From positions 124,001 to 188,000 of the forward strand of contig NZ_JAFFZS010000011.1 in NCBI RefSeq assembly GCF_016921115.1: 64,000 nt of DNA, in the 5' to 3' direction. Position numbers and translations under genes: made by a program. The notes beneath the pieces are model-generated. The model had not been told where the DNA came from and ran no database searches. It worked only from the letters and a program-made list of their open reading frames with translations. The stretch comes from Streptomyces actuosus (GTDB taxonomy: Bacteria; Actinomycetota; Actinomycetes; Streptomycetales; Streptomycetaceae). Positions 42,914 through 51,725 of the stretch are shown here, one piece after another. Positions within the stretch are counted from its first letter, which is position 1; the number at the start of each line of letters is the position of its first letter.

Positions 42914-43813
42914 TTAGCTGGCCATGATCCGCGCGATCGCGGGATAGCCGATGTATACGGTCATGATCAGGACGAGCATCGCGACGGGCATCACCATTTT
43001 TTCGGAGGCCATGTTGGCCTGTGCCTTCGCTTTGGTTACCAGGGCGCCGGAGAGCGACTTGGCCTGCGCGCCGAGGGTGTCGCCGACGGCTGCGCCCTCC
43101 TCACCGGCGATCGCGATGATGTCGGCCGGCGCGCCGAGTTCGGGGACGTCGAGTTCGAGGGAGAGACGCTTGAGGCCCTCCCACGGGCTGATGCCTTCGA
43201 GCTCGGAGCGGGTGATGGTGTCCCGGATCTTCGCGAAGACCCAGCCCTCGCCGACTTCCGCGGCCCGTTTCAGGGCCTGGGTGGGGGCGGCGTCCGCGGC
43301 GCGTTCGAGCTGGACGAGGCGCAGGTAGGCCTTGACGGCGTACCGGAAGTCGTCCTTGGCTTCCACGGCCTGCTGCTTGAGCTGCAGGTCCGGCAGGAGC
43401 CAGAAGACGATCGCGAGGCCGAGGCCCGCTATCGCCGGGATCGCCACGGGGAAGGGGTAGCCGGCCAGGTTGGCCAGCCCCACCGCCAGCACGGGCAGCA
43501 GCAGCCCGTACAGCGCGAGGGCGATCTTGCGTCCCAGGTGCGCGGCGGGAGACCGGCCCACGAGTTCCAACTGCTGGCGGGGCAGGCGCAGGGTGCCTTC
43601 CCCAGCCGTCCGGAGCAGGAGGGCGCCGGCCTTCTCCATGAGGGAGTTGGGCTGGCTGTCGCGGTTGCGGTCGAGGTTCTCGAGCCGGGTGGCATCCATG
43701 CGGGACAGCACGTCGCCGAGGTCTGGCCGGCCGGGCAGGATGCCGCGGGCGGCGATGACCAGGCCGAGTCCGGTGACGGCGCCGCCGACGATGGCATAGG
43801 GGGAGAAGATCAC
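42914..43813 (-). CDS. tadC: Pilus inner-membrane platform protein TadC-like (GspF domain)
   Basis: 299 aa. N-terminal helix, then two central helices (LYGLLLPVLAVGLANLAG, IPAIAGLGLAIVFWLLPDL), a cytoplasmic GspF/T2SSF domain (YLRLVQLERAADAAPTQALKRA, RSELEGISPWEGLKRLSLE, GEEGAAVGDTLGAQAKSL) and a final membrane helix (MPVAMLVLIMTVYIGYPAI). It forms the membrane platform with TadB. Start overlaps the TadB stop. Confidence 0.88.
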   Translation of the reverse strand: MIFSPYAIVGGAVTGLGLVIAARGILPGRPDLGDVLSRMDATRLENLDRNRDSQPNSLMEKAGALLLRTAGEGTLRLPRQQLELVGRSPAAHLGRKIALALYGLLLPVLAVGLANLAGYPFPVAIPAIAGLGLAIVFWLLPDLQLKQQAVEAKDDFRYAVKAYLRLVQLERAADAAPTQALKRAAEVGEGWVFAKIRDTITRSELEGISPWEGLKRLSLELDVPELGAPADIIAIAGEEGAAVGDTLGAQAKSLSGALVTKAKAQANMASEKMVMPVAMLVLIMTVYIGYPAIARIMAS

Positions 43814-44739
43814 GGCGCCTCCTTGGCGATCTGGCCGCCGGAGCGGTCGGCCGGCGACAGGAACCGGGGCGCTGGTTCGAGGATCGCCATGCGTCGCATC
43901 CAGATCTTGACCAGGACGAAGGCGACGGCGACGAAGGCCAGGACGAGGTGCCCGGCAACGGTGTCGTAGGGCTCGACGTAGGCGCCGGAGAACGCGGTGA
44001 TTCCGAAGATCGCCAGGCAGAAGATGGTCACCCAGCGGTCGTTGGTGCGGGGCTTTTGCCGGTCGGCCTCGACCTCGCGCCGTGAGAGCACTTCATGCTG
44101 GAGGGCCTCGGCAAGTTCACGCAGCGCCTTGCTCAGCCCGCTGCCCCGGTCCTCGACGTGCAGGATCAGCAGGGCGGCGACCTCGTCGACCATCGCGTCG
44201 TTCAGCTCGTCGGCGAACGCGCGGTAGGCGTCCTGGGGCACCCATCCGGCCTGCTGGCGCGAGACGAGGAGGCGGACCTCCTCGCGGATGGCGCCCGGGA
44301 CGGTCTCCAGGCTGCGCTGGATGGTGGCCTCCAGGCTGACGCCGACGGTGTGGATGTCCGACATGCGCCGCATCCACTCCTCGATCGCCTCCAGCTTGTC
44401 GATCTGTGCCTTGCCGGAACCGGAGGTGTTCAGCAGCCAGGGCAGGCCGATGACGACGGCGATGGTGACCAGGCCGCCCATCAGCCAGCCGGTGAACAGC
44501 CACACGCCAAGGCCCGCCACCGCAGAGCCGACCAGGCGTGTCTGGCCCCGGGCCCACCAGGAGGTGGGGGTTCGGGCGTCCTTGACGAAGACTGCCCGGA
44601 TCTTGCGCTCCAGACGGCTGCGGCGGCGCACCGTCGTCGAGGGTGCCCAGCCGACGCCGCCGGCGACCGCCAGGGCGAGTCCGCCGACGGCTGCGAGACC
44701 GCCGAGCGCGGCGAGCAGGGATTCGAGGGTGAGCGTCAC
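43810..44739 (-). CDS. tadB: Pilus inner-membrane platform protein TadB-like (GspF domain)
   Basis: 309 aa. Two N-terminal membrane segments, a GspF domain with EAIEEWMRRMSDIHTVGVSL, EATIQRSLETVPGAI and RGSGLSKALRELAEALQHEV, then two C-terminal helices. GTG 44739 overlaps the TadA stop (GTGA); the longer open frame upstream lies inside tadA and is rejected. Confidence 0.88.
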   Translation of the reverse strand: MTLTLESLLAALGGLAAVGGLALAVAGGVGWAPSTTVRRRSRLERKIRAVFVKDARTPTSWWARGQTRLVGSAVAGLGVWLFTGWLMGGLVTIAVVIGLPWLLNTSGSGKAQIDKLEAIEEWMRRMSDIHTVGVSLEATIQRSLETVPGAIREEVRLLVSRQQAGWVPQDAYRAFADELNDAMVDEVAALLILHVEDRGSGLSKALRELAEALQHEVLSRREVEADRQKPRTNDRWVTIFCLAIFGITAFSGAYVEPYDTVAGHLVLAFVAVAFVLVKIWMRRMAILEPAPRFLSPADRSGGQIAKEAP

Positions 44740-46301
44740 AGCGGCACCACCGTTTCCAGCGGCGCGCCCCAGCTGCCCCACGGCCGCTGCAGGACGGTGC
44801 GGTCCAGCCCGGCCCGGACGAGGTCTTCCAGGCAGCTCTGGGAGATGTTCCCGTGGGGCACGGCCCTGGGCTCGCGGCGCCCGTCCTGCTCGCGGGGAGC
44901 GAAGACCATCTGGTGGGAGGGGCGACCGCCCTCGCCGATGCCGGTGATCTCCATGACGTGGCTGACGAACCGGTGCTTGCGCCCCGGCCTGCCGTCGTGG
45001 CCGACGAGCTCGGTCTCGTCGACCAGCCGTACGTAGACGACGAAGTCGACGGCCTGGGCGATGAGCCGGTAGGCCAGGGCCTCGGTCATGCCGATCCCGG
45101 CCTCCAGGCACAGGGTGGCCAAGCGCTCGATCGACAGCTGGGGGCTGCGGGCGTGCAGGGTGGCCATCGACCCGCCCTCGCCCTCGTTCATCGCGTGCAG
45201 CATCGGCACGACCTCTTTGGAGCGGACCTCGCCGACGATCACGCGCCGCAGCGACATACGCAGGAGCTGCGGGAAGAGGTCGGACAGGGTCAGCTCGCCC
45301 TGGAGCTTGCCGTCCGGGCCGCGCTCACCGTTGGACTCGCGTCCTTCGTAGGCGACGACCTCCGGGCCCTCGGGGTCCTCGTGGAGATGGAGCTCGTACT
45401 CCGACTCCAGCGTGCCCACGCGCTCGGTGCTCGGGATCTCCCGGGCCATGGCGCGCAGCAGGGACGTTTTGCCCACGCCCTGGGAGCCGACCACGATGAT
45501 GTTCTTGCGGCCCTTGACCGCGGCGGTCAGGAAGTGCGCGAGCGAGGCGTCGATCGTGCCCCAGCGCACCAGGTCGTTCAGGCCCTGGCCGCGGGTGCGG
45601 TGGCGCCGGATGACGATGCTCGGCCGCGGCGTGACGTATGCCGAGGCCGCCAGGCGCGATCCGTCGGCCAGCCGGAGGTTCAGGTTCGGCGTGGCCGGCG
45701 TCAGCGCCCTCTCGCCCTGCCCCTGCATGCGCGCCAGGTGGTTGATGAGGTTGATCAGGTCGCGGTCGGTCTTCGCGATCGGGTCCCAGGTGCGGGTCGG
45801 ACGGTCGGCGTAGTCGACGCGCACCTTGTCGCCGTAGATGATGATGTTCTCGACGTTCGGGTCGTCCAGGAGAGGCTGGAGACGGCCGGCGCGGAACAGC
45901 TCATCGAAGACCGCCTCGCGTACGGCACGCTCCTGCTGGGGCGTCAGGTCCGAGCCGCTGGCCGCGTACTTCGTCGCCCACTCCGAGACGACCTGCCTGA
46001 TGATCGACTGTCCGCGCTGCCGGCGGTCCTGCTCGGTCATGGAGGCGTCGGCACCGGCGGCCTCGCCGATCTTCATGCTGGCCTGTGAACGCAGCTCGGC
46101 GAGAACCTCGTGACCGACCGGAAGCGCGGTCGGCGCCGCGGTGTCGGGGACCCGGACGAGGCCCTGGGGGATGCCGGCCGGAGAAACCTGCGCAGGGAAG
46201 GGTCGAAGAACCGGCGCGTCCTGCGTGGGGCTCTCCTGGAGCGCCTGGGCGAAGAGGGCGGTGTAGTCGGGGGCCGGGGTCTCCGGCCTGGTGTCGGTCA
46301 T
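44736..46301 (-). CDS. tadA: Pilus assembly ATPase TadA/CpaF
   Basis: 521-aa secretion ATPase of the VirB11/GspE superfamily. N-terminal domain with FDELFRAGRLQPLLDDPNVENI; Walker A GSQGVGKTS at ~270; Walker B region LLRMSLRRVIVGEVR; the His box SMATLHARSP; and a late AVDFVVYVRL typical of TadA. It drives pilin extrusion from the cytoplasmic face with TadB/TadC. The ~120-residue N-terminal extension is Pro-rich. The ATG overlaps the TadZ-like stop by 4 bp. Confidence 0.9.
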   Translation of the reverse strand: MTDTRPETPAPDYTALFAQALQESPTQDAPVLRPFPAQVSPAGIPQGLVRVPDTAAPTALPVGHEVLAELRSQASMKIGEAAGADASMTEQDRRQRGQSIIRQVVSEWATKYAASGSDLTPQQERAVREAVFDELFRAGRLQPLLDDPNVENIIIYGDKVRVDYADRPTRTWDPIAKTDRDLINLINHLARMQGQGERALTPATPNLNLRLADGSRLAASAYVTPRPSIVIRRHRTRGQGLNDLVRWGTIDASLAHFLTAAVKGRKNIIVVGSQGVGKTSLLRAMAREIPSTERVGTLESEYELHLHEDPEGPEVVAYEGRESNGERGPDGKLQGELTLSDLFPQLLRMSLRRVIVGEVRSKEVVPMLHAMNEGEGGSMATLHARSPQLSIERLATLCLEAGIGMTEALAYRLIAQAVDFVVYVRLVDETELVGHDGRPGRKHRFVSHVMEITGIGEGGRPSHQMVFAPREQDGRREPRAVPHGNISQSCLEDLVRAGLDRTVLQRPWGSWGAPLETVVPL

Positions 46302-47119
46302 GATGCCCTCCCGGTGACCACCTGCATTCCTGCCGGCCGCAGCTGCACGCGCCGCCTGGTCACCAGCTCATTGATCGTTTGGTGGGCCGTGCGCGCGGAC
46401 CGCAGAAGGGTGCGCGGCATCTTCTTGTAGGCCCCGTGCGTGAAGACGTCGGCGGTGTCGGGATCCCACGCGAGCATGCCGACGACCGGCGCCTGCAAGT
46501 GCTGCTGCACCTGGCTGGAGTTGAAGGACCCCTCCTCGATCAGCAGCAGCCCGAGCGCGTCGGAGCCCGTGCCGTGGTGGGCCAGTTCCTCCCTCAGGAC
46601 CCGGATGGCGGGCGCGGCAGCCGCGATCGAGGCCTGGGTGGTGCGGACCACCATGAGGACGGCGTCGGCGCGGTGCAGCAGCGGCGTCGGGTAGCGGGTG
46701 GCGGACAGCCGGGTCTCGGACTCGGTGAGGATGCGGCCCGCGTCGATGATCACGTCGTGGCCGGTCTGGTCCATCACGCCGAGCAGTCGGGAGATGGGGT
46801 CCCAGGTGCGGTTGAGGGATGCGGCCTGCGTGGGGTCGGTCAGTCCGGGCAGGAGCATGCGCTGGCCGGTGTTGTCGCGGTCCAGGCTGACGAAGTGATG
46901 GGAGAACTCCCGTGCGAGGGTGCCCTGTCGGTCCGCGGCCGCCAGGCGGTGGAGTCCGGTGGCTGCGCTGCCTTCTCCGCCCAGGTAGCCGGCCCGGATC
47001 GTGCCGCCGGCGGGGTCGGCCTCGACCAGCAGGGAGGGCTTCGGCGACGAGAGGGCGAGCGCGAGCGCCGAGCAGGTGACGCCGCTGGACTTTCCCGATA
47101 CCAGTGCGATGACCGCCAT
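46298..47119 (-). CDS. TadZ/CpaE-like ParA-family protein
   Basis: 273 aa MinD/ParA-fold protein. The P-loop is degenerate: LVSGKSSGVTCSALAL instead of KGGxGKTT, while SLLVEADPAGG (Walker A') and VIIDAGR (Walker B) are recognisable. Tad loci carry such an atypical ATPase for pilus placement. Only the C-terminal ATPase module of TadZ is present, no receiver-like domain. Confidence 0.75.
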   Translation of the reverse strand: MAVIALVSGKSSGVTCSALALALSSPKPSLLVEADPAGGTIRAGYLGGEGSAATGLHRLAAADRQGTLAREFSHHFVSLDRDNTGQRMLLPGLTDPTQAASLNRTWDPISRLLGVMDQTGHDVIIDAGRILTESETRLSATRYPTPLLHRADAVLMVVRTTQASIAAAAPAIRVLREELAHHGTGSDALGLLLIEEGSFNSSQVQQHLQAPVVGMLAWDPDTADVFTHGAYKKMPRTLLRSARTAHQTINELVTRRRVQLRPAGMQVVTGRAS

Positions 47120-47805
47120 CAGCTCGTCGCCTTCAGGACGATGGCCACGTCACCGCTCGCTGCCCAGGCGGCGAGTGACGTGCTGTTCACCTCGGGCGCG
47201 GCAACGTCGACGACCACGGCGCCGTTGGCGTCGGGCGCGCCGACGCGGGACACGACGGCAGGAAGACTGTCCGGGGTGGAGCCGGCCTTGCTGGAGGAGG
47301 CTGAGGCGCTGCCGTCCTGCGGGGTGTGGACGATGGTGACCGCATCACCGGTGCGCAGCTTCTGGATGGGCAACTGGCCGGGCTTGGCGAGGATGCCCAC
47401 CACCGACTTGCCCTTGGTCACGCTGGATCCGTCGCTCACCGAGTCCTCGGTGACCAGCACGCCGGCCGGCAGGTCGGATGCGGCCTGCTTGCCGATGATG
47501 TCGGAGGCGTGGGAAGCGGGCAGCGAGCGCAGCTCGGTGCCGTGGGATATCTCGGTGGCCACCAGGTCCGACGCCTTGATGCTCTCGCCCGCCGCAATGG
47601 GGTGCCGGGTGGCAACGACCGAGACCTTGTCACCGGCTTCGTCGACCAGCCACACCGACACCAGGGCGCCCACGGCGGCGAGCGCCAGGCCGGCGCCGAC
47701 GACCACCGGGCGTCGGCGCCGGCGTGGGGCGTCGTTGGTGATCGGCAGCAGCACAGGCGCGGAGCCCGGCTCGGAGGGTGCCGTCGGCTGCTTGGTTCGC
47801 GGCAT
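47119..47805 (-). CDS. SAF-domain protein, CpaB/RcpC-like
   Basis: 228 aa. Short cytoplasmic basic segment, one membrane helix (VVVGAGLALAAVGALVSVWLV, ~34-54), then a SAF domain: VSVVATRHPIAAGESIKASDL, LPAGVLVTEDSV, and the late GDAVTIVHTP. CpaB/RcpC proteins act in the periplasmic or wall side of Tad systems. ATG 47805; its stop overlaps the TadZ-like start by one base (TGATG). Confidence 0.8.
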   Translation of the reverse strand: MPRTKQPTAPSEPGSAPVLLPITNDAPRRRRRPVVVGAGLALAAVGALVSVWLVDEAGDKVSVVATRHPIAAGESIKASDLVATEISHGTELRSLPASHASDIIGKQAASDLPAGVLVTEDSVSDGSSVTKGKSVVGILAKPGQLPIQKLRTGDAVTIVHTPQDGSASASSSKAGSTPDSLPAVVSRVGAPDANGAVVVDVAAPEVNSTSLAAWAASGDVAIVLKATS

Positions 47806-47824
47806 TGTGATGGTCTTCCTTGCG

Positions 47825-48784
47825 CTAGTTGACAACCTGCAGCTCGCCGACGCGCGCTGTGGTGTTGGACGTACGGATCTCGTCGGGCAGCGTCCCGCTG
47901 GCACCGTTCGACGCCTGCCAGGTGACTTCCCAGGAGCTGGTCGCGGTGACGGTGAACTTCCCGCCCGGCTGGTCAGCGGAGACCTTGGTGTAGCGGTAGC
48001 CGCAGTCCGGCGAGGACTTGTCCCCGTAGGCCTTGGAGTACTTCGTGCCCGCGGTCGTGCACGTGACCGAGCCGCCGTCTCCCATGGAGTAGGTGATCTT
48101 GGTGACGCGCGCCGTGGCTGTCACCGACAGTCCCGGGACGGCGGCCGTCGCGCTGTTGGGACCCCAGGTGGTGTCGCTCTTGTTGTTCCACAGCCAGACG
48201 GGCATGCCGACGAGACCAGGGGCGTCCGGACCGGGCGAGCTGCCGATGTTCGCACCCAGCAGAGTCATCTTGTCCCGGGCCTGACGCGCCAGCACTTCGG
48301 GGTCGGGGAGGAGACCGGCGGGCGGTTCCGTCAGCCAGACGATGCCGCCGACGTCGTTGACGATGCAGTCCCTCATGTAGAAGGCGCCGGGACCCGTGGT
48401 GTCTGCCCCGTTCATGTCGGTGTGGCCCGGGCCGGACGGCGGCTGGGGATCCATGAGCTCGTAGAAGCAGCGGTCGGCCGGGTTGTACCCGGGCGCGCAG
48501 GGGATCTCGGTGTCGTCGACGAGCTTGCACATCCCGTTGCCGCTCCCGCCTCCGTCGCCCCCGCCGCTTCCTCCGCCGGTGCCGCCGCCTCCGCCTCCAC
48601 CGGGCTTGCCGGGCGTTCCGACGTCGACGCACACGTCCACGTCGGAGCAGTGGCCGGCGCCGTTGCCCGCGTACGCGAGGCCGGCCGGCGTCAGGGCGGT
48701 CAGTACCGCAAGGACGCCCACTGTGCGGGCAGAACGGATCAGCAGCCCTTTGTGCGATCGGCTGTGATCTTCGTGACGAACCAT
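47825..48784 (-). CDS. Secreted glycine-rich pilus-locus protein
   Basis: 319 aa. Signal peptide (residues ~1-40, ending AGLAYAGN), a cysteine pair (HCSDVDVCVDV), a Gly/Ser linker, then a larger exported domain with several cysteines (MCKLVDD, IPCAPGYN, RCFYEL, RDCIVND, VTCTTAG, PDCGYRY). No family recognised. It overlaps the 3' end of the lipoprotein gene by 46 bp but in another frame, supported by an uninterrupted signal peptide. Probably a pilus tip or wall-associated component. Confidence 0.7.
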   Translation of the reverse strand: MVRHEDHSRSHKGLLIRSARTVGVLAVLTALTPAGLAYAGNGAGHCSDVDVCVDVGTPGKPGGGGGGGTGGGSGGGDGGGSGNGMCKLVDDTEIPCAPGYNPADRCFYELMDPQPPSGPGHTDMNGADTTGPGAFYMRDCIVNDVGGIVWLTEPPAGLLPDPEVLARQARDKMTLLGANIGSSPGPDAPGLVGMPVWLWNNKSDTTWGPNSATAAVPGLSVTATARVTKITYSMGDGGSVTCTTAGTKYSKAYGDKSSPDCGYRYTKVSADQPGGKFTVTATSSWEVTWQASNGASGTLPDEIRTSNTTARVGELQVVN

Positions 48785-49317
48785 GTGTCGCCCTCCAGCG
48801 TGGCTTGGGACGTGACGGGGTACTTCAGGCGCTGCTCGGCGAGCTTGAGCTCCTTGCCGGAGTCCTTGTAGACGGGCTTCCAGCTGGTCGCGTCGAAGCA
48901 GTCGGTGACCGTTGCGGTCTTGCCTTTGGTGTTCACGGCGGTGACCTGAGGCTTCATCTCCGGACGGCCGGTGAACTTGATGCCCATCGACTCGTTGCGC
49001 AGGACCGACTTCTTGAGGTCGGTGGCGGCATCGCCCCTGGCGTACTTGGCCAGTTCCTCGGTGTGCAGATCTCCGTCCGCGGCCATCTTGATCTGGATCT
49101 CGCGCATGTTCGTGTACGCGGCGAGGACCTTGTCCTTCGCTGCCTGGTCCGGATCGGTGGACGGCGTCGAGGAGGCAGTGGCCGAGGGCGAGGAGGCCGT
49201 CTTCTTCTTGGGTGTGTCGGAGCCGCAGCCGGCCAGAGCGCCGGCTGCGACGGTGCACGTGAGGACGGCACCTGCGAGTCGCAGGACATGGGTGCGGTGG
49301 TGGGTGGTCGAAGCCAT
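48739..49317 (-). CDS. Lipoprotein heading the Tad operon
   Basis: 192 aa with lipobox LAGC at residues ~28-31 (AAGALAGCGSD), a Lys/Ser/Thr linker and a folded domain (VLAAYTNMREIQIKMAADGDL, VTDCFDATSWKPVYKDSG). It resembles small Streptomyces lipoproteins with an NTF2-like fold, though this is by eye. ATG 49317 has GAAGGGGA upstream. First gene of the pilus transcript. Confidence 0.75.
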   Translation of the reverse strand: MASTTHHRTHVLRLAGAVLTCTVAAGALAGCGSDTPKKKTASSPSATASSTPSTDPDQAAKDKVLAAYTNMREIQIKMAADGDLHTEELAKYARGDAATDLKKSVLRNESMGIKFTGRPEMKPQVTAVNTKGKTATVTDCFDATSWKPVYKDSGKELKLAEQRLKYPVTSQATLEGDTWFVTKITADRTKGC

Positions 49318-49840
49318 CGGCAGATCCCCTTCAGGAGTCGGGTACGGGCGCTGACGCGCGCTCAGGGCGGACAAAAAGCGGCGAGGTGAGTCCTCTACCG
49401 CGCTTCGCCGGCTCTGGAGATGCACGCCAGGCCAGGACCCGGCGAGCCTACGGCCACGGCGCAGGGCCAGTGCCTGGCTTCCAGCCGCAGCAGGGGCGTC
49501 GTGCCGTGGGTGAGCCACGGATGACGAGGTGCCAGCGTGTGAACAGGGCGGCTTCGCACCGAAGCCTGGATGGTCGACTCGGTCATCCACCCGGTTCCCG
49601 ACCGGAGGTCGGCCGGTCGTAGCAGTGATGCGGACCCGGATGGCACGAGTCCAGTTCCTAGATGTCGCAACGCGATTTCCCCCTCGCGGTCACGGACGCC
49701 GCGTCTCCCACAACGTGATCAGTCCGAGCCTGATTCTGGCCAGAAAGATCAGGTGCAGCCAGGCCCCGTTTTTTCCGGTAGCAGCACTTCCGGTATATGC
49801 CTCTGGCGCGGGCGATTTGGAAACACTGTGGCCAAGGACT
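49318..49840. other. 523-bp intergenic region upstream of the Tad operon
   Basis: No gene supported. It must hold the promoter of the 12-gene pilus operon (nearest the lipoprotein gene) and the end of the 49841 gene. TTCCGGTA occurs twice as a direct repeat near 49778-49795, followed on the minus strand by an A-run. No confident promoter or terminator. Confidence 0.4.
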
Positions 49841-50371
49841 TCACGGCTTGATCAGCAAGGCCGGCCCCGTGGCCCGCAGAGCATTCCGGGCAGCCTCCTG
49901 GTCGCCGCCGGTAATGGCGTTAAGTCGACGTTTTACGAACGGGGTGGAGGGGTGGTTCTTGCCGAAAACCGACTGCAGCAGCGTCAGCAGGGCCGTTCCG
50001 GTCCGGACGGCGTCGTTCGCGTCGGTGACGGTGAGCCAGGAGGCCGCACCGTTGCGGGCCTGCCGCCGGATTTGGTGGTGTGTGGCATCCAGAAGGCGCT
50101 GCCAGGCCGCTGCGGTGTACACCGAGACGTCGGTAGCCATGGCCGGGTATCCGGCGAGCTGAGCGCAGAAGGCGACAAGCTCGAGGGCGTGGAGCGTGTA
50201 GTTGTGCAGGGGGCCGTGGCTCTCGGCGAGCTCGTCGCTGATGGTCCGGGCGGCCGCCAGGGCCTCTTCGCGGCGGCCGGCGCGGATGGTGTGGCGGAGG
50301 TCCTCGATGCGGTGGCCGAGGAACTCGGGGACGGCGGCGGGGACCGGCAAGACAATGGCTGCGCGGCTCAT
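49841..50371 (-). CDS. Hypothetical helical protein
   Basis: 176 aa, not recognised. Mostly helical with a TPR-like feel: HRIEDLRHTIRAGRREEALAAARTI, YTLHALELVAFCAQLAGYPA, VSVYTAAAWQRLLDATHHQ. No signal peptide. ATG 50371 with CAGGGAGAG site. A strong hairpin lies 32 bases upstream. Confidence 0.6.
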   Translation of the reverse strand: MSRAAIVLPVPAAVPEFLGHRIEDLRHTIRAGRREEALAAARTISDELAESHGPLHNYTLHALELVAFCAQLAGYPAMATDVSVYTAAAWQRLLDATHHQIRRQARNGAASWLTVTDANDAVRTGTALLTLLQSVFGKNHPSTPFVKRRLNAITGGDQEAARNALRATGPALLIKP

Positions 50372-50402
50372 GAACTCTCCCTGGAGCGAGGCGGCTTCGA
50401 GC

Positions 50403-50436
50403 GGATGCCACCGCCGGGGGGCCGGCGGCGGCATCC
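50403..50436 (-). other. Strong leader hairpin
   Basis: GGATGCC-a-CCGCCG (50403-50416) faces CGGCGG-c-GGCATCC (50423-50436), a 13-bp stem with one internal mismatch and a 6-nt loop, 32 bases upstream of the 49841-50371 gene start. Could be a 5'-leader regulator, or a terminator isolating the gene. Confidence 0.5.
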
Positions 50437-50566
50437 GGAATCGAGTGCAGCAACGGCGTGCTGCTCGACCGCGCACGTCAACGGGCGTGGGAGGGCCCTC
50501 GGTGCCTGAGCGGCGCTCCCCCGTGCTTACACGGCGCGCCGACGTCGGTAGTTGACTGCTTGGGCG

Positions 50567-50590
50567 AGCTCGGGGGCAAGCCCCCGAGCT
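50567..50590 (-). terminator. Stem-loop downstream of metallo-hydrolase gene
   Basis: AGCTCGGGGG and CCCCCGAGCT form a perfect 10-bp stem with loop CAAG, 96 bp beyond the MBL-fold gene stop. The rest of 50372-50685 holds no gene. Confidence 0.65.
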
Positions 50591-50685
50591 ACGCGGGCGG
50601 TTCCTATTTCAATGATCGGAACGGAGTGGGCCGCGCTGTTTCACCAGCCGGAATTCGCGCCGTGCACGGCTGCCAGGTGAAGAGT

Positions 50686-51657
50686 TCAGGGTGCGAGAGG
50701 GCCGGTCGACGAGTGGTCCCAGGCAATGCGTGCCGCGTGGTCCATCAGCTTCAGCAGGTCCGGGGCGGTGGTGTCCTGGTCGAGGTGGCGGTACTCCGTG
50801 CTGAGGGTGATGGCGAGCCGCTCGGGCAGGCCGAGGCCGGCGTAGCGGTCTTCCTTGATCAGGATGCGTGCGGCATCGACGGCCGTCCGGCCCTGGCCGT
50901 GCATCACATACGCCTGGTCCGCGAGGTCGTCGAGGTAGGCGATGTAGCCCCGCAGGTCGTCGGGGGTCATGAGCGGTCCGTGGCCGGGGACGATCCACTC
51001 GGGGTCGAGGTCCAGGATCCGTGCGCAGGCGGCGGCGACGCGCTCCAGTGGGCCGGCCCAGTGCGAGGGGTGGTCTCCCGCGAAGACGATGTCGCCCGCG
51101 AAGACAACGCGCTGCTCGGGCAGATGGACGATGAGGTCGCCGACGGTGTGGGCCGGGCCGACTTCGAGCAGCTCCGCGGCTATCTCGCCGACTTCGAGGT
51201 CATGGCGTCCGGTGAACGTCGTGGTCGGCGGGAGAACCTCAATACCCGCGAAGTCGAACTTGCCGAAATGCTCCCGGAAGTACCAGCCGAGGGGCTGGCC
51301 GGGGTCGGTGTCATGGATGAGGGCCTGCAGCTGTTCCGGTCTCGGCTCCAGGCACTGGTGCTCGAGGGCGGCGTGGGTGGCGTAGACGTCGGCGCCGGGA
51401 AGCTGCTGAAGGCCCCAGGTGTGATCGCCGTTGGCGTGGGTGACGGCGACCCGGTCCAGAGGGACGTCCGGGCCCGCGGCTGAGCGGACCGCGGTGAGGA
51501 AGGCGTCGGTCAGGGCGGGTGTGTAGGGCGTGTCGATGACGAGGGCCTGGCCCTTGGAGACGACGAGACCGCAGTTAGCCAGGCCCCATGTTGCCTCGTG
51601 GCCGGGCTGCCAGGCGAAGACGCCGGGCGCGATCTGCTTCAGGTCAGTGGATGCCAT
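50686..51657 (-). CDS. Metallo-beta-lactamase-fold hydrolase
   Basis: 323 aa. Zinc motif THANGDHTWG (H-x-N-x-DH, the second His of the standard HxHxDH is Asn), then GPAHTVGDL (His), VVFAGDIVFAG (Asp bridging) and WIVPGHGPLM (His), in the right order for the fold. A C-terminal ~90-residue helical region follows. No signal peptide. Start ATG 51657 or 51663; neither has a clear ribosome site. It follows the XRE/MmyB regulator by 69 bp in the same direction and is probably its target. Confidence 0.8.
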   Translation of the reverse strand: MASTDLKQIAPGVFAWQPGHEATWGLANCGLVVSKGQALVIDTPYTPALTDAFLTAVRSAAGPDVPLDRVAVTHANGDHTWGLQQLPGADVYATHAALEHQCLEPRPEQLQALIHDTDPGQPLGWYFREHFGKFDFAGIEVLPPTTTFTGRHDLEVGEIAAELLEVGPAHTVGDLIVHLPEQRVVFAGDIVFAGDHPSHWAGPLERVAAACARILDLDPEWIVPGHGPLMTPDDLRGYIAYLDDLADQAYVMHGQGRTAVDAARILIKEDRYAGLGLPERLAITLSTEYRHLDQDTTAPDLLKLMDHAARIAWDHSSTGPLAP

Positions 51658-51725
51658 GGGCATGCATTGTGCGTGCCGCGGCCGCCCGGAGGAAATCTCT
51701 CCGCCGAAGCGGCCGCGGGGCAGCG

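Noticed and set aside
46379..48871. An 830-codon open frame on the + strand
   Set aside because: Antisense to the TadZ-like, CpaB-like and secreted-protein genes, which have motifs and coupled starts.
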